DNA of 5,947 bases. Origin: an uncultured Prevotella sp. Its GTDB lineage: Bacteria > Bacteroidota > Bacteroidia > Bacteroidales > Bacteroidaceae. Below, piece by piece: positions 1-5,947 of this stretch; positions within the stretch are counted from its first letter, which is position 1; every line of letters begins with the position of its first letter. The stretch covers positions 1 through 5,947 of the forward strand of contig USAI01000108.1 in assembly GCA_900552675.1 (NCBI GenBank), in the 5' to 3' direction. The position numbers and the translations under genes are program-made. The notes beneath the pieces were generated by a model that was not told where the DNA came from, did not search any database, and saw only the letters and a list, made by a program, of their open reading frames with translations.

Positions 1-21
1 TATACTTGGCGTAGTTATTAT

Positions 22-66
22 AAAATAGGAAAACTTAGTAGGACGGTGGCCTCCGCGCCACGTCCT
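22..66 (-). terminator. Possible intrinsic terminator after the beta-galactosidase gene
   Basis: On the minus strand the copy 1 hairpin (6 bp, bulge, 4 bp, six-base loop) is followed by ACTAAG, then four T, CC and TATTTTA. It is the only strong hairpin shortly after the stop codon, so transcription may end here. The U-run is short and starts six bases from the stem, so this is weaker than a canonical terminator; the hairpin may instead protect the 3' end of the message. Confidence 0.35.
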
Positions 67-68
67 CC
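37..68. repeat. Palindromic intergenic repeat, copy 1
   Basis: The partner of 5891-5922, differing at four positions: three C/T changes in the centre and one A/C in the right arm. AGGACG (40-45) pairs with CGTCCT (61-66), and after a bulged G at 46, TGGC (47-50) pairs with GCCA (57-60) around a six-base loop. It lies 17 nt beyond the beta-galactosidase stop codon. Both copies keep a one-bulge hairpin although the bulged base differs, which suggests that the fold matters. Confidence 0.7.
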
Positions 69-84
69 ATGCCTATGTACTTCT

Positions 85-3000
85 TTATTTTGCTTTAATG
101 ACAAAGCGGAACTCGCGGTCGCCATAGTGCAAACGATATTTCTCCATAGGCTTGGTCATCCAGCTGTCAATGCATCCCAGGCCATACTGGCGCTGCTGTA
201 TGTGCACCTGTGTGAGGTTGCGGTCAAGCAGGTCACCGCTATGCTGTCCCCAGGCATGTTCCTTTGTGTCGCCCGCATCCAGGTCTTCGATAGGATAGGG
301 AATGGCGCCACACTCCATCGGTGCATAGCCTTCGAAGGTGATGCCTTTGCCCGATGTGGGGTTAAACACTGTGAAGAAGCGAATGTCGAAGTGGTTGCCA
401 CTTTCCTGCGGACGCACGTAAGGATAATACTCGTTCTTTACGTCAGCCTGATATTGTCCGATGAAGGCCGACGCATGACGGTCAACATAGCTTTCCTCAG
501 GCCCACGGCCATAATACGCAATTTTTGAGAACGTAGCGGGCATATCCAGCACCATGCCGTAGCGATACATATCGGGCACGGCAGCCTCTTTGCTGGTGGT
601 CATCTTTTCAGATACTTGTACCTCGCCCGCCGTGTTGATGCGGTAGCGCATCTGCAGCTTAGCCTTCACCTCAGGCATATCAAAGTTGGCGGTCAGCACC
701 ACACTGTCTTTAGCCATCTCTTTGTTAAAGGCCGTCAGCGTCATTGTGGGGTTGCGCCATACCTTCATTTCTTTGGGGGTAGAGGCACCATAGTCGTTGT
801 CAGTGGGAGCGCGCCAGAATTCGGGTTTGATGCTCTCGCGGAACTTCAGCATAGGCTCGCCATCAACGTCAAGATAGTCAATCAGTCCTGTCTTCTTGCC
901 TACGGTTACCGACATTCTTTCGGCCGTAAGTTTCACATAGCTGTCGGTCTCTTCTACCTCAATGTTGCTGTTCTTTGCGGTCTGTGCATCCACCTTGCCA
1001 AAGGCATAGGGTGTGAGCACAAACTGCTGGCGTGCCATTACCTGTCCCTTGTCAACCAGAGGTGTTGTGCCGTCGCTGGCAAAGGCAAAGTTGAGGGTTA
1101 TTTCCTGGCCAGCGTGCTGTGCTTTAGCCTCGGCCACAGCTTGCTTCAGCGCCTCGCTTGTCACCAGCTTTGTGGCCTGCGGGGCAATGCCCTTTGTGCC
1201 ATCAATAGCTATTTCTGTTACCTTCACGCCATTAGCAAAGAGGGTGGCCGAGAGGTGTAGGTCGTCAATGTTCTTAAAGAAATTTTCGTTAAACACGTTG
1301 AAGGAGCCTTTCTCGGCATCCAGGTCTTTAATCCATACGTTCTGCTGCCAATACTGTATTTCGTAGGCATGTGGGTTTAAGCGGCGGTCGGGGGCGATGA
1401 TGCCGTTACAGTTGAAGTTGTAGTCGCTGGCAGGATAGCGTCCATAGTCGCCACCATAGGTAAATATTTCTTTACCTGTGATGGGGCTCTTGTCGCGTAT
1501 GCCCTGGTCAACAAAGTCCCAGATGTAGCCACCCTGATATTTAGGATACTTACGAATGAGGTCCCAATACTCTTTAAATCCACCTTCCGAGTTGCCCATA
1601 GCATGTGCATACTCGCACTGTATGTAGGGTTTCACGCCATCGCTCAAGCAATATTTCTCGCTCTCGTCATAGTCGATGTACATGGGGCAGTGAATGTCGG
1701 TTTTGCTATCATATCCGCCACGCTCATATTGCACGGGGCGTGTGGTATCGATGCTTTTCACCCAGTCGTATGTCTTTTCAAAGTTGATGCCGTAGCCCGA
1801 CTCGTTACCCAAGCTCCATACGATGATTGAGGGGTGATTGATAAACGACTTTACGTTGCCCTCGTTACGCTCGATGTGGGGGAGCAGATATTCGGGGAAT
1901 TTGGCCAGCGATTTTTCTTCGTAGCCCATGCCATGCGACTCGAGGTTAGCCTCGGCCGTTATGTACAATCCATACTCGTCGCACAGGTCATACCAGCGTG
2001 GGTCGTCAGGATAGTGGCAGGTGCGCACCGCGTTGATGTTCAGCTGCTTCATTATTTTTATATCCTGTATCATGCGCTCTACGCTTACCACATAGCCGCC
2101 GTCGGGGTCCATCTCGTGGCGGTTAGCGCCCTTAATCAGCACGGGCTGTCCGTTTACCAGCAGCTGTGCGTTTTTAATTTCTACATTGCGGAAGCCCACC
2201 TTTACGGGTATCACCTCCATCACGCCTTGCTTGTTCTTAAGGCTTACGTATGCCTTATATAAATAAGGTGTCTCGGCGGTCCATGCCTTCACGTTGGGCA
2301 CCTTGATGGTGCCTTGTGCACCTGTGGCCTGAGCAATCTGTTTGCCCTCTTTGTTGCACAGCGTAAGCGTAACGTCGCTCTTGCCACCCTTCAAGGCTAC
2401 CTGATAGGTTAGCACGCCATCGTTGAAGTTGTTTTCCAGTGCAGCGTTCAGTCGCACGTCGGCCGCATGAACTTTGGGTCGAGCATACAGATACACCTCG
2501 CGAGCAATGCCCGTAAAGCGCCAGAAGTCTTGGTCTTCAAAGTAAGAGCCGTCGCACCAGCGCATTACCTGCATGGCAATGAAGTTTTTGCCGGGTTTCA
2601 GATATTTGGTGATGTTAAATTCGGCCGCCACTTTGCTGTCTTCGCTATATCCCACATACTTGCCGTTCACCCACAATGTGAGGTTGCTGGTGGCCGACCC
2701 TACATGAAAATAAACGTCTTTCCCCTTCCAGTTGGTGGGCAAATCAAAGGTGCGACGGTACGAGCCTGTATAGTTGTTCAGCTCGCTAATGTAGGGAGGG
2801 TTAGGCTCAAACTGTGTGGCCCATGCATAGCCTATATTTTTATATGTGGCATCGCCATAGCCATTCAGTTCAAACAGTCCGGGTACAGGAAAGTTGGCCC
2901 ATGCCGAGTCGTCATAATTGGTGGTGAAGAAGCGGTCGGGGCGCTTGTTGTAGTCTTTTACAAAATGAAACTTCCAGGTGCCTTCCATCGAGAGATAGTT

Positions 3001-3198
3001 GGCCGACTGTTTTTTGTCAAACCCTTGTGCCTTATCCATGCTTTCGTAGGCAAAGAAGGTAGCACGTCGTGGTTCACGATTTTGCTGATTGACATCTACG
3101 TTATGCCATCGGCTTGCATCTTGCGCTCTTGCCACGCCATGGCCGTTGAAAGCCATGGCGCCCAAGAGAGCAAAAAACATGATTTGTTTTTTGTTCAT
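85..3198 (-). CDS. lacZ: GH2 beta-galactosidase (LacZ-type), periplasmic
   Basis: Hydrolyses terminal beta-D-galactosides by a retaining mechanism. The 1037-residue product, close to E. coli LacZ (about 1024), starts with a Sec signal peptide (Lys3-Lys4, hydrophobic core, likely cut ARA|Q at 25/26); no lipobox cysteine, so probably soluble in the periplasm. Domains by family pattern: sugar-binding jelly roll about 60-240, Ig-like 243-337, TIM barrel 338-625, second beta domain about 635-730, and LacZ small-chain domain about 750-1033. The acid/base is Glu466 in WSLGNESGYG and the nucleophile Glu529 in CEYAHAMGNS. Glu420 and His422 (ESHGMG) match the Mg ligands of E. coli LacZ; W560 (GYIWDFVDQ), EDQDFW at 221-226 and W1013 (DSW) are also conserved. 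The start is the first Met, which gives a complete signal peptide; an A-rich leader precedes it without Shine-Dalgarno. It lies 39 nt after the GH20 gene, probably cotranscribed. Intact. Family is certain; galactosidase specificity is strongly supported; the natural substrate is unknown. Confidence 0.96.
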   Translation of the reverse strand: MNKKQIMFFALLGAMAFNGHGVARAQDASRWHNVDVNQQNREPRRATFFAYESMDKAQGFDKKQSANYLSMEGTWKFHFVKDYNKRPDRFFTTNYDDSAWANFPVPGLFELNGYGDATYKNIGYAWATQFEPNPPYISELNNYTGSYRRTFDLPTNWKGKDVYFHVGSATSNLTLWVNGKYVGYSEDSKVAAEFNITKYLKPGKNFIAMQVMRWCDGSYFEDQDFWRFTGIAREVYLYARPKVHAADVRLNAALENNFNDGVLTYQVALKGGKSDVTLTLCNKEGKQIAQATGAQGTIKVPNVKAWTAETPYLYKAYVSLKNKQGVMEVIPVKVGFRNVEIKNAQLLVNGQPVLIKGANRHEMDPDGGYVVSVERMIQDIKIMKQLNINAVRTCHYPDDPRWYDLCDEYGLYITAEANLESHGMGYEEKSLAKFPEYLLPHIERNEGNVKSFINHPSIIVWSLGNESGYGINFEKTYDWVKSIDTTRPVQYERGGYDSKTDIHCPMYIDYDESEKYCLSDGVKPYIQCEYAHAMGNSEGGFKEYWDLIRKYPKYQGGYIWDFVDQGIRDKSPITGKEIFTYGGDYGRYPASDYNFNCNGIIAPDRRLNPHAYEIQYWQQNVWIKDLDAEKGSFNVFNENFFKNIDDLHLSATLFANGVKVTEIAIDGTKGIAPQATKLVTSEALKQAVAEAKAQHAGQEITLNFAFASDGTTPLVDKGQVMARQQFVLTPYAFGKVDAQTAKNSNIEVEETDSYVKLTAERMSVTVGKKTGLIDYLDVDGEPMLKFRESIKPEFWRAPTDNDYGASTPKEMKVWRNPTMTLTAFNKEMAKDSVVLTANFDMPEVKAKLQMRYRINTAGEVQVSEKMTTSKEAAVPDMYRYGMVLDMPATFSKIAYYGRGPEESYVDRHASAFIGQYQADVKNEYYPYVRPQESGNHFDIRFFTVFNPTSGKGITFEGYAPMECGAIPYPIEDLDAGDTKEHAWGQHSGDLLDRNLTQVHIQQRQYGLGCIDSWMTKPMEKYRLHYGDREFRFVIKAK

Positions 3199-3237
3199 TT
3201 TTATTTTTGTTTGCTTCTGTTTAGGTCTTATTGGTGT
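3199..3237 (-). other. 39-nt intergenic spacer within the operon
   Basis: The spacer between the GH20 stop and the GH2 start has no TAnnTTTG promoter element and no hairpin, which supports cotranscription. Its last part before the ATG is AAGCAAACAAAAATAAAA, an A-rich leader without Shine-Dalgarno, like that of the upstream gene. Confidence 0.7.
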
Positions 3238-5574
3238 TTAGTGGAACAGCTGGTCGTTAGCAATGTTTACAAACTGTTCGGTGCCATCTTTGCGTAGCTG
3301 TATGTTCTGCTCGTTCCACCATGAGGGCCATCCACCAGTGATGTTAGCAATGAAGATATACTTCACAGGGTGCAAGCCCTTAGCCAGCGCTACACAGTTG
3401 TCGCGGTGTGAAACGCCTTTCACCTCGCCCGAGTTGTCAATCACCAGCTTGTTGTCAATCCATACCTGGTCAGTGCGCGACGATACAAAGTAAACACCAT
3501 CTTCGGGCACGTTGATGTAACCCTCGGCAATGGCAGCATAGCAGTTTTCGCCACGCAGGGTGCGTGCATCGTCGGCCTGCTTAATTTTTACATCTTCAAG
3601 GCCGTTGATGATGCTGTTCTCCCATGTGCCATCGGCCATGTCGAGTTCGCGCACATGCTTAAAATAGCCCTTGATGCGCTTCATCTCCAGTCCGGGCTTC
3701 ACGTCTTTCACCTGTACAGCAGGTGTAAAGCCACGCTTCTCGATCACAATGTTTCTGATGCGGCTCATCTTGCCTGAAGGCAGCACGGTGGCAATGTTCA
3801 GCACACAGTCGGTAGTAACCTTAATGGGCTGTGTATATACTGTTGATGCGGGTGTAGGTTTGGTGCCATCCAGTGTGTAAACCATCTTCATGGGGCGCGT
3901 TGTGGTAAAGGTAAGGTCGGTATCTTTGGTAATGATAACCTTATCGCATGAGCCAAAGGGCTGTTCGGGCAGTGGTATGTGATAGTTTACGTGGCGCTGG
4001 TCAAGACGCACAACGTTAGCATCAAGACGCTTGCAGAAGTCGGTATAATTTTTGCGGCTCAGCGGCGACCATGCTACCTCGGCCAGTGCCAGCGAGCGCG
4101 GATACATCATATATTCCATCTTAGCGTTCGAGTACATATACTCTGACCAGTTGTTGCACTGCACGCCCAGAACATGCTTGCCGAGGCCTGCCTCACGAAT
4201 AACGTCAGGCACGGGGTCAAAGCCGTAGGTATTTGACATGGGGAAAGAAGCGCTGGGTATGGTGATAGGCTCGATGCGTGGGTCGCCCTGATACCAGTCG
4301 AGATACATACCGCCTGAACCTGGTGTCATAATAACGTCGTGGCCCTGTTTAGCAGCCTCAATGCCGCCATCAATGCCACGCCACGACATCACGGTAGCGT
4401 TCTCGCTCAGTCCGCCTTCCAGAATCTCGTCCCAGCCAATGATGCTCTTGCCATACTTCGCCAGCATCTTCTCAACGCGTTTGATAACATAGCTTTGCAG
4501 CTTTTGTTCAGCCGTGTGCTTGTCGTCGGCTTGCAAGTGCTCATCGGCAATGCGCTTCTGGCAGGTGGGGCAAGTCTTCCAACTGGTCTTGGGACACTCG
4601 TCGCCACCAATGTGGAAGTATTTGCCAGGGAACAGCGGTACCATTTCCTTAAAGACGTCGTCGAGGAAGTTGAACATCAGTTCCTTGCCCGGGCACATCA
4701 CAATATCTTCAACGCCCCATACGGTGCGCAACGACCATTGTTCGCCCTTGCACGACAGTTCGGGATAGGCCGAGATGGCTGCCATCATGTGGCCAGGCAG
4801 GTCAACCTCAGGTATCACGGTTATATAACGCTTGGCGGCATAGCTTACGATGTCTTTAATTTGTTCTTGTGTGTAGAAGCCACCATAGTAAGATCCGTCG
4901 CCCTCTTTGCGTATGCTGCCAATAGAGGTGAGCTTAGGATATTTCTTTATCTCGATGCGCCAGCCCTGGTCTTCGGTCAGGTGAAAGTGCATGGTGTTTA
5001 CCTTCAGCGATGCCATCAGGTCAATTTGCTTCTTCACGTTCTCTACCGTGATAAAGTGGCGGCAGGGGTCGAGGTGGAAGCCACGATAGCCAAAGCGTGG
5101 ATAGTCGTCGATGTTGCAGCACTGTGCCACCCATTTTACGCCTTTCACCACGTTGGTGCTCTCAACCTCGGCGGGCAGCAGTTGCAAGAAGGTTTGCATG
5201 CCATAGAAGGCGCCCTTGCCCGTTTTGGCCTTGATGTTCACGCCCTTGGCTGTTACCTGCAGCTGGTAACCCTCGTCGTGCATCTTCAGTTTAGGGTTGA
5301 TGCTAATGGTAACATTTCCTTTCTTGTTGCCCACGTTTACGGTATAGCCTGTCGATGTTTTCAGCTTGTTAGCCAGATAGCCCGCAATGGCTTTGCCTTC
5401 GTCAGTATTATACTGAATGTTGATGTTTTGAGGCAGTGTAAACTCGCCACGCTGCTCGCTAACCTTTACTGGGATAGGAATAACATTGATGTCGGCAGCC
5501 AGTGCTGGCACCTGTCCCATGCTCATGGTAGCCATGAGGGCAATGGCAGGAAATAGTTTTTTAATCTGATTCAT
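3238..5574 (-). CDS. GH20 beta-N-acetylhexosaminidase with C-terminal PA14-type domain
   Basis: Removes terminal beta-linked GlcNAc or GalNAc from glycans by GH20 substrate-assisted catalysis. The 778-residue product has a Sec signal peptide (Lys5-Lys6, hydrophobic core, likely cut ALA|A at 26/27) with no lipobox, suggesting a periplasmic enzyme. Domains: GH20b-type N-terminal domain about 29-155; TIM barrel about 161-503; a beta-sandwich resembling the chitobiase/hexosaminidase C-terminal domain about 540-612; and a PA14-like domain about 625-765 (EGYINVPEDGVYFVSS, then VWIDNKLVIDN). The catalytic Asp325-Glu326 pair sits in HIGGDE. Other GH20 residues seen are R164 (GYRG), HLTEDQGWR 198-206, EVDLPGH 256-262, W381-D382-E383, W398, DWYQ 426-429 and W476/E478. 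A CxxC (C335, C338) follows the active site. First gene of the pair, about 140 nt downstream of the predicted promoter. The first ATG supplies the signal peptide; its leader is A-rich without Shine-Dalgarno. Preference for GlcNAc or GalNAc, and the linkage, cannot be read from sequence. Confidence 0.95.
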   Translation of the reverse strand: MNQIKKLFPAIALMATMSMGQVPALAADINVIPIPVKVSEQRGEFTLPQNINIQYNTDEGKAIAGYLANKLKTSTGYTVNVGNKKGNVTISINPKLKMHDEGYQLQVTAKGVNIKAKTGKGAFYGMQTFLQLLPAEVESTNVVKGVKWVAQCCNIDDYPRFGYRGFHLDPCRHFITVENVKKQIDLMASLKVNTMHFHLTEDQGWRIEIKKYPKLTSIGSIRKEGDGSYYGGFYTQEQIKDIVSYAAKRYITVIPEVDLPGHMMAAISAYPELSCKGEQWSLRTVWGVEDIVMCPGKELMFNFLDDVFKEMVPLFPGKYFHIGGDECPKTSWKTCPTCQKRIADEHLQADDKHTAEQKLQSYVIKRVEKMLAKYGKSIIGWDEILEGGLSENATVMSWRGIDGGIEAAKQGHDVIMTPGSGGMYLDWYQGDPRIEPITIPSASFPMSNTYGFDPVPDVIREAGLGKHVLGVQCNNWSEYMYSNAKMEYMMYPRSLALAEVAWSPLSRKNYTDFCKRLDANVVRLDQRHVNYHIPLPEQPFGSCDKVIITKDTDLTFTTTRPMKMVYTLDGTKPTPASTVYTQPIKVTTDCVLNIATVLPSGKMSRIRNIVIEKRGFTPAVQVKDVKPGLEMKRIKGYFKHVRELDMADGTWENSIINGLEDVKIKQADDARTLRGENCYAAIAEGYINVPEDGVYFVSSRTDQVWIDNKLVIDNSGEVKGVSHRDNCVALAKGLHPVKYIFIANITGGWPSWWNEQNIQLRKDGTEQFVNIANDQLFH

Positions 5575-5716
5575 ATTGTTTTTTTAGTTGTTAGTATTAC
5601 CTTATGTATGTATCTTTTTGGGGGTTGTTGGGTTACAGCATATTCTGAAAAACAAGCAAAATAAAAATGTTTATAATAACTTTTAGTTGTGCTAGGTTTA
5701 TTAATAAAATATTTTA
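5575..5716 (-). other. 5' leader of the operon (about 140 nt, AT-rich)
   Basis: This is the untranslated stretch between the predicted transcription start and the GH20 ATG. It is AT-rich, with an ACCCAACAACCCCC segment in its second half and CAACTAAAAAAACAAT just before the ATG. There is no Shine-Dalgarno sequence; A-rich bases before the start are normal for Bacteroidetes translation initiation. I see no convincing riboswitch fold or leader peptide. The leader's extent depends on the promoter call. Confidence 0.55.
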
Positions 5717-5718
5717 TT
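5703..5718. repeat. 16-bp perfect AT palindrome at the predicted transcription start
   Basis: AATAAAATATTTTATT is its own reverse complement across all 16 positions; the flanking bases (T and T) stop the symmetry. It begins 3 nt downstream of the -7 element, so it overlaps the predicted start site. It could be an operator half-site pair, but an all-A/T palindrome in an AT-rich region can also arise by chance. Confidence 0.6.
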
Positions 5719-5721
5719 TTG

Positions 5722-5752
5722 CAAAGGTATATGTTTTCTACCTTATAGCAAA
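5722..5752 (-). promoter_or_regulatory. Bacteroidetes-type promoter of the GH20-GH2 operon
   Basis: On the minus strand a TTTG (-33 element, 5749-5752) is followed by exactly 19 nt and then TACCTTTG (-7 element, 5722-5729). This matches the known Bacteroidetes primary-sigma consensus TTTG / TAnnTTTG at its preferred spacing. The predicted transcription start is about 5714-5718, giving a leader of about 140 nt before the GH20 start. It is the only correctly spaced match I found upstream of the operon, and it points at the GH20 gene. Confidence 0.8.
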
Positions 5753-5773
5753 GGCTTTTGTGGTTAATTAATC

Positions 5774-5810
5774 TAAAACACAGCGCTTTTCTATGTTTAT
5801 GCGTGTTTTA
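5774..5810. repeat. Inverted repeat upstream of the promoter, possible regulator site
   Basis: TAAAACAC (5774-5781) and GTGTTTTA (5803-5810) are perfect 8-bp inverted arms 21 nt apart. Allowing one unpaired A at 5782 adds two GC pairs (5783-5784 with 5801-5802). The arm nearest the promoter is 21 nt upstream of the -33 element, where an activator commonly binds. There is no U-run after it on either strand, so a terminator is less likely. The regulatory role is inference. Confidence 0.4.
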
Positions 5811-5814
5811 CAAG

Positions 5815-5868
5815 CCCCTTCCCCCATTCTTGTTTTGGCAAGCGACCAAAGGTAGAGCGGGAGAGGGG
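5815..5868. repeat. Imperfect pyrimidine/purine inverted repeat with nested inner arms
   Basis: CCCCTTCCC (5815-5823) can pair with GGGAGAGGGG (5859-5868) as nine base pairs with a single bulged G at 5863. Inside the loop TTTGG (5834-5838) can pair with CCAAA (5846-5850), or alternatively CTTG (5829-5832) with CAAG (5839-5842). The GC-rich arms stand out from the AT-rich surroundings. No U-run follows on either strand. It may be a transcript-end structure of a gene beyond the right edge, or part of a composite intergenic repeat with 5891-5922. Confidence 0.4.
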
Positions 5869-5890
5869 AGTGAATAGTTTTGCAAATTAA

Positions 5891-5922
5891 AGTAGGACGG
5901 TGGTCTCTGTGCCCCGTCCTCC
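5891..5922. repeat. Palindromic intergenic repeat, copy 2
   Basis: A 32-nt unit identical at 28 positions to 37-68 and in the same orientation. It starts AGTAGGACGGTGG and ends CGTCCTCC. Arms AGGACGG (5894-5900) and CCGTCCT (5914-5920) pair over 7 bp, with a smaller inner GGT/GCC helix after one unpaired T. Read on the minus strand the hairpin is followed by ACTTTAATTT, a weak U-rich tail, so it could end a minus-strand gene lying beyond the right edge. It resembles a REP-like dispersed element; copy number elsewhere is unknown. Confidence 0.7.
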
Positions 5923-5947
5923 AGCACCCAAATAAGCGGCTTTGTAT

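Larger units (their letters stand above)
5575..5947. other. 373-nt intergenic region upstream of the operon
   Basis: No credible gene lies here on either strand. It holds the promoter, leader and three inverted-repeat structures annotated separately, plus the repeat copy at 5891-5922. The bases from 5923 to 5947 show nothing recognisable. Whether the next gene to the right is codirectional or divergent cannot be seen. Confidence 0.75.

Noticed and set aside
46..528. A 160-codon plus-strand frame starting inside the left repeat
   Set aside because: It is antisense to the conserved LacZ small-chain domain, and its start lies within the palindromic repeat. It has no family resemblance.
2467..3297. 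A 276-codon plus-strand frame opposite the start of the GH2 gene and the intergenic spacer
   Set aside because: It crosses the signal peptide, the spacer and the end of the GH20 gene, and has no recognisable domain or promoter of its own.
4555..4578. Cysteine pair C335/C338 after the GH20 active site as a possible metal-binding insertion
   Set aside because: Similar cysteine pairs just after HIGGDE are familiar from Bacteroidetes GH20 enzymes, so this is ordinary family variation rather than an added domain.
4339..5556. A 405-codon open frame on the plus strand opposite the GH20 gene
   Set aside because: It lies entirely antisense to a gene with a full set of GH20 catalytic motifs. Its translation shows no family motif, and its length is explained by the codon bias of the opposite strand.
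5847..5854. A second minus-strand TACCTTTG resembling a -7 promoter element
   Set aside because: The nearest upstream TTTG (5883-5886) is 28 nt away rather than 19-21, so the promoter is incomplete. The site also lies within the inverted-repeat region.
5875..5882. A plus-strand TAGTTTTG resembling a -7 element for a divergent gene
   Set aside because: The only nearby upstream TTTG is 37 nt away and no plus-strand gene begins before the window ends.

Overview
The window reads as chromosomal DNA of a gut- or rumen-type Bacteroidales bacterium, most likely Prevotellaceae. Both proteins carry Sec signal peptides and resemble Bacteroidetes periplasmic glycosidases. Neither start has a Shine-Dalgarno sequence; both follow A-rich leaders, as is usual in this phylum. 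The upstream region holds a textbook Bacteroidetes promoter (TTTG, 19-nt spacer, TACCTTTG). The genus is inferred from protein character and composition; there is no marker gene.

Layout, all on the minus strand and so read right to left. 5575-5947 is a 373-nt intergenic region with one copy of a short palindromic repeat (5891-5922), an imperfect pyrimidine/purine inverted repeat (5815-5868), a TAAAACAC/GTGTTTTA inverted repeat (5774-5810), the promoter (5722-5752), a 16-bp AT palindrome over the predicted transcription start (5703-5718) and a leader of about 140 nt. Then follow a GH20 beta-N-acetylhexosaminidase with a C-terminal PA14-type domain (3238-5574), a 39-nt gap, and a full-length GH2 beta-galactosidase of the LacZ type (85-3198). 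Seventeen bases after its stop lies a second copy of the repeat (37-68), which can fold as a hairpin with a weak U-run behind it. The first 36 bases hold no recognisable gene.

The two genes look like a two-cistron operon driven by one promoter. Both enzymes should act in the periplasm as exo-glycosidases removing terminal beta-linked GlcNAc/GalNAc and galactose. They could take turns on glycans that alternate these sugars (mucin O-glycans, N-glycan antennae, milk oligosaccharides). This pairing is inference; no SusC/SusD pair, transporter or regulator lies in the window.

No new protein system is visible. The least explained parts are non-coding: the repeat pair bracketing the operon in the same orientation, and the cluster of inverted repeats around the promoter.
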